34,118 bases of DNA, taken from NCBI GenBank assembly GCA_913774625.1, contig CAJYHL010000026.1:1-34118 (forward strand). Reading direction: 5' to 3'. The stretch comes from an uncultured Acidovorax sp. Lineage in GTDB: Bacteria; Pseudomonadota; Gammaproteobacteria; Burkholderiales; Burkholderiaceae_C. Every line of letters begins with the position of its first letter. Positions within the stretch are counted from its first letter, which is position 1. The translations under genes and the position numbers were made by a program. Under the pieces are notes generated by a model. The model was not told where the DNA came from. It was given only the letters and a program-made list of their open reading frames with translations, and ran no database searches. Shown here in pieces: positions 18,365-25,917 of this stretch.

Positions 18365-19045
18365 ATGCTCCACATCAGCAAATGCATCCCCCAGGGACAG
18401 GGCCTGGCCCCCGTCCTGCTCAAGCGCGCCGCCACCCTGGAACTGGACTGGGACACCCGCCAGAAAAGCCGCTTCGCCGCCACCGACTCCACGGGCCGCG
18501 AACTCGGCGTGTTCCTGCCGCGCGGCACCGTGGTGCGCGGCGGCGACGTGCTGATCGCCGAAGACGGCTCCATGGTCCGCGTCGTGGCCGCGCCCCAGGC
18601 CGTGCTGCGCATCACCCATTGCAGCCAGCACGGAACGCCCTTCGACCTGACGCGCGCCGCCTACCACCTGGGCAACCGGCACGTGCCCATCGAGCTCACG
18701 CCCGCCCACCTGCAGATCGAACCCGACCACGTGCTGGCCGACATGCTGCGCGCCATGCACCTGACCGTCGTGGAAACAGAGGCGCCCTTCGAGCCGGAAG
18801 GCGGCGCCTATGCAGCCGGCGGCCACCATCACCACGGACACGGCCACGATCACGGGCACAGCCACGAAGACGGGCACAAGCACGCGCACGGGCATGAACA
18901 TGAGCACGGGCACGACCACCCGCACGAACACCAGCCGGCGCATGAGCACGGCCATGACCACGATCACGGCCATGACCACAGCCACTGCGGCCACGACCAC
19001 CACGACCACCACGACCACCACGACCACCATCGCCACGGCCACTGA
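18365..19045 (+). CDS. ureE: Urease accessory nickel chaperone with long His tail
   Basis: 226 aa; begins MLHISKCIPQGQGLAPVLLK. The peptide-binding N-domain and metal-binding domain are recognisable (FLPRGTVVRGGDVLIAEDG; LTRAAYHLGNRHVPIEL with the dimer-interface His; DHVLADMLRAMHL). The last 73 residues contain about 38 His alternating with Asp, Gly and Glu, one of the longer UreE tails. It should bind many Ni2+ ions and deliver them to UreG. The start follows the toxin-antitoxin promoter region, so ureEFG may be transcribed from a promoter there. Confidence 0.96.
   Translation: MLHISKCIPQGQGLAPVLLKRAATLELDWDTRQKSRFAATDSTGRELGVFLPRGTVVRGGDVLIAEDGSMVRVVAAPQAVLRITHCSQHGTPFDLTRAAYHLGNRHVPIELTPAHLQIEPDHVLADMLRAMHLTVVETEAPFEPEGGAYAAGGHHHHGHGHDHGHSHEDGHKHAHGHEHEHGHDHPHEHQPAHEHGHDHDHGHDHSHCGHDHHDHHDHHDHHRHGH
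18992..19027 (+). repeat. Tandem 9-bp repeat encoding HDH in the UreE tail
   Basis: Four exact head-to-tail copies of CACGACCAC, coding His-Asp-His, within the ureE 3' end. In-frame units of 9 bp allow tail length to change by slippage without a frameshift. Confidence 0.9.
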
Positions 19046-19057
19046 CCGGCCCGCACC

Positions 19058-19771
19058 GTGACCGCTCCTGCGCCCGCATACCCCCTGCCGCCTGCCAGCC
19101 TGCTGCAGCTGATCTGGCTCGCCTCCCCCGCGCTGCCGGTGGGCGGCTTTTCGTACTCCGAAGGGCTGGAAGTGGCCGTGGAGCGGGCGGGCATCACCAC
19201 CGAAGGCGCAGCAGCGGCCTGGCTCATCGCGCAGCTGCAGCTGACCCAGGCGCGCGGCGACATGGCCGCGCTGCAGCAGGCGCTGGCCGCCTGGCGGGCC
19301 GGCGACCATGCCCGCGTGCGCGCCCTGAACGGCTGGGTGCTGCAGACCCGCGAAACCAGCGAAATGCGCCTGCAGACCGAGCAGATGGGCCGCTCCTTCG
19401 CCGACTGGCTGCGCAACCACCATGCGGGCGACGCAGACCGGCTCGGCGACGTCGCCGTGCTCGCCGCGCTGCCGCCCACCTACCCCATCGCCTTCGCGCT
19501 GGCCGCCGCCTCCACCGAAGCCGGCGCGCGCGACGTGCTGCTGGCCTATACCTTCGGCTGGGCCGAGAACATGGTGCAGGCCGCCATCAAGGCCGTGCCG
19601 CTGGGCCAGAGCGCCGGCCAGCGCATCCTCGCCCGGCTGGCTGCCGCCATCCCTGCCGCGGTGGACCAGGCCCTGCGCACCGGCGATGCCGATCGCCAGG
19701 CCTTTTCCCCCATGCTCGCCATTCTTTCGGCGCAGCACGAAACCCAATACTCACGCCTGTTCAGATCCTGA
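19058..19771 (+). CDS. ureF: Urease accessory protein UreF
   Basis: 237 aa from a GTG 12 nt after ureE. UreF family motifs: [20 protein letters not shown] near the N-terminus, [21 protein letters not shown], and [23 protein letters not shown], with the C-terminal tail SRLFRS. All-helical partner that joins UreD to UreG and gates GTP-dependent nickel loading of apo-urease. Length is normal. Confidence 0.96.
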   Translation: MTAPAPAYPLPPASLLQLIWLASPALPVGGFSYSEGLEVAVERAGITTEGAAAAWLIAQLQLTQARGDMAALQQALAAWRAGDHARVRALNGWVLQTRETSEMRLQTEQMGRSFADWLRNHHAGDADRLGDVAVLAALPPTYPIAFALAAASTEAGARDVLLAYTFGWAENMVQAAIKAVPLGQSAGQRILARLAAAIPAAVDQALRTGDADRQAFSPMLAILSAQHETQYSRLFRS

Positions 19772-19784
19772 GGACACGACCCCC

Positions 19785-20435
19785 ATGACCACTCCCCTGC
19801 ACCACGTCCCCCGCCGCACCAAGCGCCTGCCGCCCCTGCGCGTGGGCATCGGCGGCCCCGTGGGCTCCGGCAAGACCACCATCCTGGAAATGCTCTGCAA
19901 GGCCATGCGCGAGCAGTACGACCTGGTCGCCATCACCAACGACATCTACACCAAGGAAGACCAGCGCCTGCTCACCGTCAGCGGCGCCCTGCCGCCCGAA
20001 CGCATCATGGGCGTGGAAACCGGCGGCTGCCCGCACACCGCCATCCGCGAGGACTGCTCCATCAACCTCGAAGCCATCGACCGCATGCTGGGCGAATTCC
20101 CCGATGCCGACATCGTCTTCGTCGAAAGCGGCGGCGACAACCTGGCCGCCACCTTCAGTCCCGAACTGAGCGACCTCACCATCTACGTGATCGACGTCGC
20201 CGCCGGCGAGAAGATCCCCCGCAAGGGCGGCCCCGGCATCACCAAGAGCGACCTCTTCGTCATCAACAAGATCGACCTCGCCCCCCACGTGGGCGCCGAC
20301 CTGGCCGTGATGGAGTCCGACACCCGCCGCATGCGCGGCAGCAAGGCCTTCGTCATGACCAACCTGAAGACCCAGCAGGGCCTGGACGAAGTCGTGCGCT
20401 TCATCGAGTACAAGGGGCTGCTGCGCGCGGGCTGA
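19785..20435 (+). CDS. ureG: Urease accessory GTPase UreG
   Basis: 216 aa from the ATG at 19785, with GAGGA upstream. P-loop [10 protein letters not shown] (23-32), the metal-binding Cys-Pro-His in [15 protein letters not shown], the switch motif [17 protein letters not shown] and the guanine-specificity NKID are all intact. GTP hydrolysis drives nickel transfer from UreE to urease. It ends the urease cluster; no ureD follows either. Confidence 0.97.
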   Translation: MTTPLHHVPRRTKRLPPLRVGIGGPVGSGKTTILEMLCKAMREQYDLVAITNDIYTKEDQRLLTVSGALPPERIMGVETGGCPHTAIREDCSINLEAIDRMLGEFPDADIVFVESGGDNLAATFSPELSDLTIYVIDVAAGEKIPRKGGPGITKSDLFVINKIDLAPHVGADLAVMESDTRRMRGSKAFVMTNLKTQQGLDEVVRFIEYKGLLRAG

Positions 20436-20460
20436 TCGGCGGGCGGGGCGGCCGACCTGG

Positions 20461-20500
20461 GGATGGATGAATGGGTGGATGGATGAATGAATGAATGAAG
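20461..20500. repeat. Imperfect tetranucleotide tract (GGAT/GAAT)
   Basis: GGATGGATGAATGGGTGGAT, then GGATGAATGAATGAATGAAG: about ten 4-bp units between ureG and the tRNA gene. A shorter related stretch lies upstream of the SDR gene near 27807-27834. No coding role is seen. Confidence 0.7.
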
Positions 20501-20525
20501 CAGCCTCGCCCAGGGCGAGCGCGGC

Positions 20526-20531
20526 TAGAAT
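20526..20531 (+). promoter_or_regulatory. Probable -10 box of the tRNA-Ser gene
   Basis: TAGAAT, 38 nt before the mature tRNA 5' end, the only good -10 match in the gap after ureG. No convincing -35 is seen. A CTCGCC/GGGCGAG hairpin at 20505-20519 precedes it and may end the urease transcript. Confidence 0.4.
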
Positions 20532-20568
20532 GCCGAGCTTGCTTGTTGCCGCAGCAGCAACAGCATCC

Positions 20569-20656
20569 GGAGACTTGGGTGAGCGGTTTAAACCAGCAGT
20601 CTTGAAAACTGCCGACGGGCAACCGTCCGTGAGTTCGAATCTCACAGTCTCCGCCA
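20569..20656 (+). tRNA. tRNA-Ser (anticodon UGA)
   Basis: 88 nt including an encoded CCA. The acceptor stem GGAGACT pairs with AGTCTCC, the anticodon loop CTTGAAA carries TGA, there is a long variable arm as in class II tRNAs, and the T-arm is GTGAG-TTCGAAT-CTCAC. The discriminator base is G, as for tRNA-Ser. It borders the lower-GC defence island. Confidence 0.96.
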
Positions 20657-20721
20657 GGATTTCAGTTTGGCTCGACGACTTGCATGCGAAGTCCTCAAAC
20701 TTGGCATAAGGACACACATTG

Positions 20722-20754
20722 AAAAGCCACCATCGATCATCCATGGTGGCTTTT
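20722..20754. terminator. Rho-independent terminator after tRNA-Ser
   Basis: 12-bp perfect stem AAAAGCCACCAT / ATGGTGGCTTTT with a 9-nt loop, followed by a T-tract on the + strand. It has the mirror T-run on the - strand, so it can end both the tRNA transcript and the island operon. Confidence 0.85.
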
Positions 20755-20958
20755 TGTTTGCCACAGGCTTTGCGTGCTTGCCAGCCTCTTCAACAGCCCC
20801 CTGTTCAACTTCTAGCCTCAGGAAAGGCCGCTTTGCAGCGTTTACGGTCAGTCAAGGTGAGGGAATGGAGGGACCGCTTCCGCTGGTAAAGCACAACTGA
20901 CTCGAACAGCTTGGATCGGTCTCAGACAGCAAACTCCAGTCCGAGCAACAGACTGCGC

Positions 20959-21795
20959 TCAAAAAACATCATGAGCTTGCACTTGCGCGGCAAGTACCGG
21001 TGCCGCAGAGAACGCCGGGTCTGCGGGTGCGCCTTGCCAGGAAAGTCTGCGCGTTGCGCTCTTCAAATCCCATGTCCCTGAGTGCATGCCCACGACGATG
21101 TTTAGTCTGTAGGCTGTCTCCAATGCCTTGATCATCTTCAGGTGAAACGCCCGGGCGGTCCCACCGACGAACAGAGTTGGAGCGAGATGCCCCTTCACAG
21201 CATCTGCCACCTGAAGCCCGTTCGGATACCAGGCATGTGCGGTCACCAACATGCCGACGAAGTTGACCATCAGCTCAGGAAACGGATTCATCGACTTGCA
21301 CTCGTGCGCAGCAACGACCTGGCAGCTCTTAATCGAGAACAGCTTCCGCTTACCTGAAGCGAAATCTGGGAGAGTTACTGCATCTATCGCGGCATCCTTG
21401 ACTAGGACGACAAGATCAGGCGTGAAACGGATGTCTGGGTCAACATGAGACTCGATCCGCACTTGTTGCCGCACCTCGAATTCGCCGTCTGGCCCTGCCA
21501 ATAGCACGAATGAGAAGTTCGCGGGGTTTCCAGATGGACTGGTCAGGTAACGATATCCTCCCTCGTGAAGGTTTTTAAGCGTCAGCGTATAACCTTGATG
21601 CTTGTAAAAGTAGAGGAGCGCTTGAAAGCAAGCGATCTCAAACGCGGCAGAGAGCTGCCTCTCCGTCGCACTCAGGACAAGCGCGTGATCATTCGCGAAC
21701 CTCGCCATCAAGGCATGTGACTTGGTCAGCCATGCTGGGGGAGGAGCATGAGCCACGGTAAGATTCGACGCCGCCATCTTCACAGATTTGGTCAT
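20959..21795 (-). CDS. PD-(D/E)XK nuclease-like protein, Argonaute-island gene
   Basis: 278 aa, no named family recognised. Its order of residues fits the PD-(D/E)XK restriction-endonuclease core. There is an early helix with Glu53 (LSAAFEIACFQALLYF), a strand-rich part (residues 80-115), then Pro126-Asp127 in RFTPDLVVLV. Next comes a strand with Glu165-x-Lys167 (VVAAHECKSM) and a helix (PELMVNFVGML). This would be a Mg2+-dependent nuclease, or a dead derivative. Its start overlaps the stop of the 153-aa gene by 4 nt (ATGA), so the two are co-translated. They follow the Sir2-APAZ/Ago pair on the same strand. It could be an extra effector or an independent defence pair. Gene certain; nuclease fold likely; role unknown. 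Confidence 0.7.
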   Translation of the reverse strand: MTKSVKMAASNLTVAHAPPPAWLTKSHALMARFANDHALVLSATERQLSAAFEIACFQALLYFYKHQGYTLTLKNLHEGGYRYLTSPSGNPANFSFVLLAGPDGEFEVRQQVRIESHVDPDIRFTPDLVVLVKDAAIDAVTLPDFASGKRKLFSIKSCQVVAAHECKSMNPFPELMVNFVGMLVTAHAWYPNGLQVADAVKGHLAPTLFVGGTARAFHLKMIKALETAYRLNIVVGMHSGTWDLKSATRRLSWQGAPADPAFSAAPVLAAQVQAHDVF

Positions 21796-22253
21796 TCAGC
21801 AGGCTCGCCAAGCTCGTGGCTACCATCGCAAAGCCGGAAAACGATGTCTTCGCAAGTGTTGAGCTTCAAGAGATCGCTCTTGAAGCCGAGGCTTGTAACC
21901 ATCTCATTGAAATCCTTCAAGGCGCGTAGTGCAGCGCCCGACGTCTGGCTACTGAATGACGCACTGCCGTGACGAATAGCGACGGACTTTCCAAGGCCTT
22001 CAGGGCCGCCTCTACCAGCGGCCTGCAGCGGACCGAGCACATGCTGATAGATACTGTTCAACACAAACAGCAGTTGAAGCCGCTCGTCGCCCCAACCATG
22101 TCGGCGAAGTAAAAATACACGTTCGTCTTCTTTGGTAACGAGGAACGCCAGTTCGCGCTCCATCGCATCGACTCGCCGAAGAACACCTTGCCGAACAGGC
22201 ACGTCAAGAGCCCTGAAGATAGGATTCGCGATCTCTCGGATGCTCGGCGTCAT
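21792..22253 (-). CDS. Uncharacterised 153-aa protein, Argonaute-island gene
   Basis: No family recognised. Predominantly helical by eye (REIANPIFRALDVPV, RVDAMERELAFLVT, DERLQLLFVLNSIYQHVLG), with a Gly-rich loop AAGRGGPEGLGKS at about 78-90 and a C-terminal helix-strand part. No signal peptide or membrane segment, and no convincing nuclease or HEPN motif. It starts 30 nt after the Argonaute stop with a poor ribosome site, and its end overlaps the nuclease-like gene (ATGA). The position suggests a partner of that nuclease, for instance an inhibitor, adaptor or DNA-binding subunit. This is inference from gene order only. Confidence 0.6.
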   Translation of the reverse strand: MTPSIREIANPIFRALDVPVRQGVLRRVDAMERELAFLVTKEDERVFLLRRHGWGDERLQLLFVLNSIYQHVLGPLQAAGRGGPEGLGKSVAIRHGSASFSSQTSGAALRALKDFNEMVTSLGFKSDLLKLNTCEDIVFRLCDGSHELGEPAE

Positions 22254-22283
22254 AAAAGAACTAAAGATTTAACAGAGCCTTGC

Positions 22284-23738
22284 TTACATGAAAAGGCGGT
22301 AAGGATAGACATTCCCAGGCAGCTCAGGCACATTGGCGATGGTCCGCGCCAGCCTCTGGGAGTACCGGATGCTTACCGGAACTGGGTCGTACAAGGCATC
22401 GTTGTTCCAGTCCATCTTCGTCATTGCCAAAGCTTCATGGGCGATGAGCTCTAGTGGCCCACTGCCGGCATGTCGAATTAGTTGCAGCGGCTTCGGGATG
22501 CTTTTACCGCCCTGGTAGTAGTTACCTTTGGGAGACGCTTGCGGGGCGTTTCCAGCCACCCAAACTAGCGCTGAATTCCCCGAGCGAATTACCGTAGTGC
22601 CTCGAGGAATCGGATAGCCTGATGGCTTGGTTGGTGCTTGCCGCTGCCCAGATTTAATCAGCCACACCCCTCGCCAACATGACGCCGCACTAACCTCAAT
22701 GCACTCAATCTCCGACACACCGGCCAAGGCATCGAAAGCGCCTTCTATCTCCTGCTCTTTGAACGCCGTGGTCTTGTGGATCACTAGCCGTTTGGGTAGC
22801 TGTCCGCCGTTCCTGCCTTGGTAGAGACCCAGGCTTCGAGCTATGACGGCGCGCATGTCATCACGGCTCAGAAACGGATTTCTGCGAGCCTCCGCAAGAT
22901 CTACCACGGGATCACGCGCTTCAAACGCCACGAACTGCATGCCGCCGCCGTCCATGTCGAAGACCTGCGAACAACAGGTCACGTAGTGAGCATCTCGCTG
23001 GTCCCCCCTCAGCGCGTATGCAAGTCCTATGTATGCAGTGTCGTTTGGAACGCCCTTAAGAGGCACTAGCTTCCAAGGGGTGCCTGATGCCTTGACGTAG
23101 AGCGCAATGCCGAGGCGCCAAGCAAGCTGAGCCTTGTAGGGAAAGGCAAAGGCCCGGTCATTCAGCACCTGAGTCGGGATGTTGTACTTCGCGCCCAGCG
23201 CCTTGAGTACATCATGCGCGTCAAAGGTCTTCGTGCGTGTCGCCTGCGCCCAGGAGTCCGGGAAGTGGATCAAGGCGACATCGAATTCATTGCGCGCGGC
23301 GTCGAGTTGCCGCAACGCCGACTCCATCGCCTGAAACAGCCGCGACTGCAGGTCTCCCGTGCCCGGCAACTGGCTGACCGCATCCGGCCACTTGATGTGC
23401 TGCGCAGCTGGCGCCGATGCCAAACTCACCCCAAAGAGCGGCTCAAAACCTGGGTAGTCCGGAACATACTCCGTGCGATCAATTGGGTGATGCAAATTGC
23501 GCAGCGACGCCATCAGCTCACCACGGCGACGGAAAGCGCTTTCAGGTCCAACGGTCGCGATCCGCACTTCCGAGGTGTAGCCGCTGAAGGAACCTTTAGA
23601 GTAAGGCCCAAACTTTGTTAAGCCACGAAGTGGATGCACGTGCTGCTGTTTAGGGTCAAATGGCGAGAAGGAGAGCAACGGTTCATCCAAGAGCGTAAAT
23701 GGCGGGAGTTGGGATCCCTGAGCGCGGCCTGCCATCAT
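22284..23738 (-). CDS. Short prokaryotic Argonaute (MID-PIWI), catalytically inactive
   Basis: 484 aa, the size of a short pAgo. The MID half is at about 1-225, with the 5'-end guide-binding segment around KAQLAWRLGIALYVKASG (202-219). PIWI spans about 230-484: AYIGLAYALR, HYVTCCSQVFDMDG, KRLVIHKTTAFKEQEIEG and KMDWNNDALYDPVPVSIRYS. The first catalytic Asp, normally in YIGxD, is replaced (GLAY), so target cleavage is not expected. There are no N or PAZ domains; the APAZ half is supplied by the Sir2 protein encoded just upstream with a 4-nt overlap. In SPARSA systems the Ago/Sir2-APAZ heterodimer uses an RNA guide to sense invader DNA and then triggers NAD+ depletion. Strong call. Confidence 0.93.
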   Translation of the reverse strand: MMAGRAQGSQLPPFTLLDEPLLSFSPFDPKQQHVHPLRGLTKFGPYSKGSFSGYTSEVRIATVGPESAFRRRGELMASLRNLHHPIDRTEYVPDYPGFEPLFGVSLASAPAAQHIKWPDAVSQLPGTGDLQSRLFQAMESALRQLDAARNEFDVALIHFPDSWAQATRTKTFDAHDVLKALGAKYNIPTQVLNDRAFAFPYKAQLAWRLGIALYVKASGTPWKLVPLKGVPNDTAYIGLAYALRGDQRDAHYVTCCSQVFDMDGGGMQFVAFEARDPVVDLAEARRNPFLSRDDMRAVIARSLGLYQGRNGGQLPKRLVIHKTTAFKEQEIEGAFDALAGVSEIECIEVSAASCWRGVWLIKSGQRQAPTKPSGYPIPRGTTVIRSGNSALVWVAGNAPQASPKGNYYQGGKSIPKPLQLIRHAGSGPLELIAHEALAMTKMDWNNDALYDPVPVSIRYSQRLARTIANVPELPGNVYPYRLFM

Positions 23739-25624
23739 TTGGTCCTGTCAAAGTAGTCGTGCGGATGAGCCGGCCGACTCCAGCCCGTAAACGTAGAGAG
23801 CGCAAAAACAGCGTCTACTCCCTCACCGTCTCCGAGATTGAAGGCACGGACTGAACCATCTCTCGTAGTGGTCAGTAGCTTGGTCCACGCGTCAATGATG
23901 GACGCCCAGTTTTTGTTGTACTTTTGTGCCCAGCGCTCTCTACGCCAATCACCAGCGGGATCAGCACCTCTCGTGTCGAAGGACCGGCCCAGCACATCTC
24001 GCTCTGCGGTGGCGGCCTCACCATGCGTACCTTTGTCCGCCTCCGGAATTCGCGGAATATCAACGAACGTGTAAGGCTCGAAGCCGCACCACCAGCGCCC
24101 CTGGATTTGCTCGAGCTTAAGGAAAATACCCTCTTGGAAAGGGAAACCGAGCTTTGGCACACGGCCTGCAATAGCACCCCCGTAAGCGAACCGCAGTTGA
24201 GCGAGATCTTGCTCTTGCCGACGGACACGCTCTGGATCATCCCCCTCTCTCTGCGCCGCCACGACCAACGAATGACCTGATCGCTTGTAACGAGGGATGA
24301 GCGGACGGTAGCGCGATAGCGCCATGACCAAGGCATCGTAGAGAAGGCCCAGTGCCCAACTGTCTCGGGCAGGATCGAGAACAATAGTCTCATTCAGCCT
24401 CGCGCCATCGGGCCCTAGTATTGCCATTACCTCCTCATCGCGCCCGAATACCGCGAGCTCGCGACCATTTGCAGCCACGATGGCTTTGCATCCATGGCCC
24501 CTGAGAAGGCCACGCACCACCGGCGTTGTTGTAGGTTGGGCGAGGGTGATTCGCCGAGCTGTTCTTGGTACGGACTCGATCAGCAGAGCTGAGTACCTGA
24601 GCACGGGGAACTGCAGCGCGGTTGACTCTGGGAGCACGACGGGAACTAGGCGTGGCTCCGGGTGCATCTGCATGACGTGGTCCATGAGAACCTTTGGCAG
24701 GTCGACTCGTTTGATGACATCCGCCGCTAGCTCATCAAAAGTCTTGCACTCGACGACAGCGACGTCAACACCAGCGATATGCGCGGCTTCCAGGAACTGA
24801 GTGACCGCGGGCAGCAGCCTTGAGGCAGAAGAAGTCACCCAGTACAAGCCATTGGGAAAAGCATCGGGCTCCCGAAGCACCGACGTCAAGGCCTCCATCA
24901 CAGATGCGTCGCGACCGCTATAGCCCACGAACACTATGCCGAGACGCTGGCTAGCCTCGACCAAGACGTGCCTCATACGATCATCTTGTTGCTCAAGCTC
25001 CGTCCCTGTGTTCTTGATGGCGATGGACTGGTAGTCACCATGCAGTTTGGCAATGAGCGGCCAATCTGACTCCCTCAAGCATCGTGACGCCCGTTCACCA
25101 GAGTCAATGCCAGCCACTGTCGGCCGCGCTCGTTCGTCGACGGGTAGCAGACCGTTTGCGGCAATCGCCGCGTCCTCAACCAGCGGGTCAAAGTTGGTGG
25201 TAAAAACGCAGTTGACCTTATGGGCCGCAATCAGGCTTCCAAGGACGCGATGCCCGAAACACGGTGTGCCTTTAGAAACAGCATCGTCGATGTATTGACG
25301 ACGGTGCCGTGGCTGGGGATAAACCGCTTCGAAGGCTGCAGCGTACTCATTGGGATCGCCATCCGGTGGAAGGATAGAGGTCTGGCGAAAGAAACGGTCG
25401 ATCCGATCAAGCCAGACTTGGTCGCCTGTATCTATTTCTCTAGGGGATAGGTTGTTTTCTCGGCAGAAGATTTCTGCTTTGAATTTCCTGATCATGTCGT
25501 AGCCTGTGGGAATTCCGGAGGCAGCTGATGCTCCAGCACCAAGGAACCAAGCTACGAGATTGGGCCGCAAGGCTAGAGCCGTGGAGAACTGAGCGGCTGA
25601 AATTCTCTGGAACGACTGCGTCAC
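23735..25624 (-). CDS. Sir2-APAZ protein, NADase effector of short Argonaute system
   Basis: 629 aa from the GTG at 25624 (TQSFQRISAAQF), chosen because AGAAGGGG lies just upstream. An in-frame GTG at 25654 would add 10 residues but has no spaced ribosome site. The N-terminal Sir2 domain has FLGAGASAASGIP (27-39), the NAD-site TTNFD (Asn144), catalytic His195 in AKLHGDY, and FVGYSGRD (232-239). Residues about 310-629 form the APAZ region that replaces the missing N/PAZ half of Argonaute (VLRYSALLIESV, EQDLAQLRFAYGG, a Trp-rich end). On sensing invader DNA through Ago it is expected to hydrolyse NAD(P)+ and kill or arrest the cell. Active-site residues look intact. First gene of the island operon. 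Confidence 0.93.
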   Translation of the reverse strand: MTQSFQRISAAQFSTALALRPNLVAWFLGAGASAASGIPTGYDMIRKFKAEIFCRENNLSPREIDTGDQVWLDRIDRFFRQTSILPPDGDPNEYAAAFEAVYPQPRHRRQYIDDAVSKGTPCFGHRVLGSLIAAHKVNCVFTTNFDPLVEDAAIAANGLLPVDERARPTVAGIDSGERASRCLRESDWPLIAKLHGDYQSIAIKNTGTELEQQDDRMRHVLVEASQRLGIVFVGYSGRDASVMEALTSVLREPDAFPNGLYWVTSSASRLLPAVTQFLEAAHIAGVDVAVVECKTFDELAADVIKRVDLPKVLMDHVMQMHPEPRLVPVVLPESTALQFPVLRYSALLIESVPRTARRITLAQPTTTPVVRGLLRGHGCKAIVAANGRELAVFGRDEEVMAILGPDGARLNETIVLDPARDSWALGLLYDALVMALSRYRPLIPRYKRSGHSLVVAAQREGDDPERVRRQEQDLAQLRFAYGGAIAGRVPKLGFPFQEGIFLKLEQIQGRWWCGFEPYTFVDIPRIPEADKGTHGEAATAERDVLGRSFDTRGADPAGDWRRERWAQKYNKNWASIIDAWTKLLTTTRDGSVRAFNLGDGEGVDAVFALSTFTGWSRPAHPHDYFDRTK

Positions 25625-25690
25625 AAAACCCCTTCTGTTGGAATTAGACCGCACCTTCCACTATGCGATTCGCTGATCCAATTAAATTTC

Positions 25691-25712
25691 AATATAACTT
25701 AGACAACGTCAA
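25691..25712 (-). promoter_or_regulatory. Candidate promoter of the Argonaute island operon
   Basis: The only strongly AT-rich patch upstream of the Sir2-APAZ gene. It contains TTGACG (25712-25707) and TATATT (25696-25691), but these are only 10 nt apart. They cannot form one standard sigma-70 promoter and may belong to alternatives. Location is suggestive, exact boxes uncertain. Confidence 0.25.
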
Positions 25713-25853
25713 TTTTCTAGCCACCTACCACATAGAAATGACGAAAAGTCGAGCAACTGCGGCAGTAATTCAGCTCTAGCAAGGAGAACAGCCGTGGGTC
25801 AGGCCATGTCCATTTGCACCCTGAGAGCGCCTTACCCAGCTATTCCGACCATT

Positions 25854-25879
25854 GGCGCGGGCTGCTCCCAGCCCGCGCC
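25854..25879. terminator. Hairpin downstream of the butanediol-dehydrogenase gene
   Basis: Perfect 11-bp stem GGCGCGGGCTG / CAGCCCGCGCC with a 4-nt loop, 39 nt beyond the stop of the catabolic operon. No long T-run. It also marks where GC content returns to the chromosomal level. Confidence 0.55.
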
Positions 25880-25917
25880 CTCAGCGCACTCGCACAGCTT
25901 CAAAACCGCCGCCCAGC

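Larger units (their letters stand above)
20755..25853. other. Lower-GC defence island next to tRNA-Ser
   Basis: This stretch is visibly less GC-rich than its surroundings, judged by eye, and codon third positions are much less G/C-biased. It holds four - strand genes in two overlapping pairs separated by 30 nt: sir2-APAZ, short ago, a 153-aa unknown and a PD-(D/E)XK-like gene. About 200 nt of gene-free DNA follow at the left end (20755-20958) and about 230 nt at the right end; no gene was recognised in either. No integrase, transposase or copy of the tRNA 3' end was found at the right border. Borders are set by composition and hairpins, not by att sites. Confidence 0.7.

Noticed and set aside
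21792-22253. HEPN RNase for the 153-aa protein
   Set aside because: RRHGW and IRHGS were considered, but the R-x4-6-H spacing in a helical context is not met.
22284-23738. A cleaving (long or catalytic) Argonaute
   Set aside because: Too short, no N or PAZ domains, and the first PIWI catalytic Asp is replaced; it fits the inactive short class.
25691-25712. A single standard sigma-70 promoter from TTGACG and TATATT
   Set aside because: The spacer would be only 10 nt; kept only as a low-confidence AT-rich promoter region.
25655-25853. A copy of the tRNA-Ser 3' end (attR) at the far side of the island
   Set aside because: No stretch resembling TCTCACAGTCTCCGCCA was seen, so no att site is claimed.
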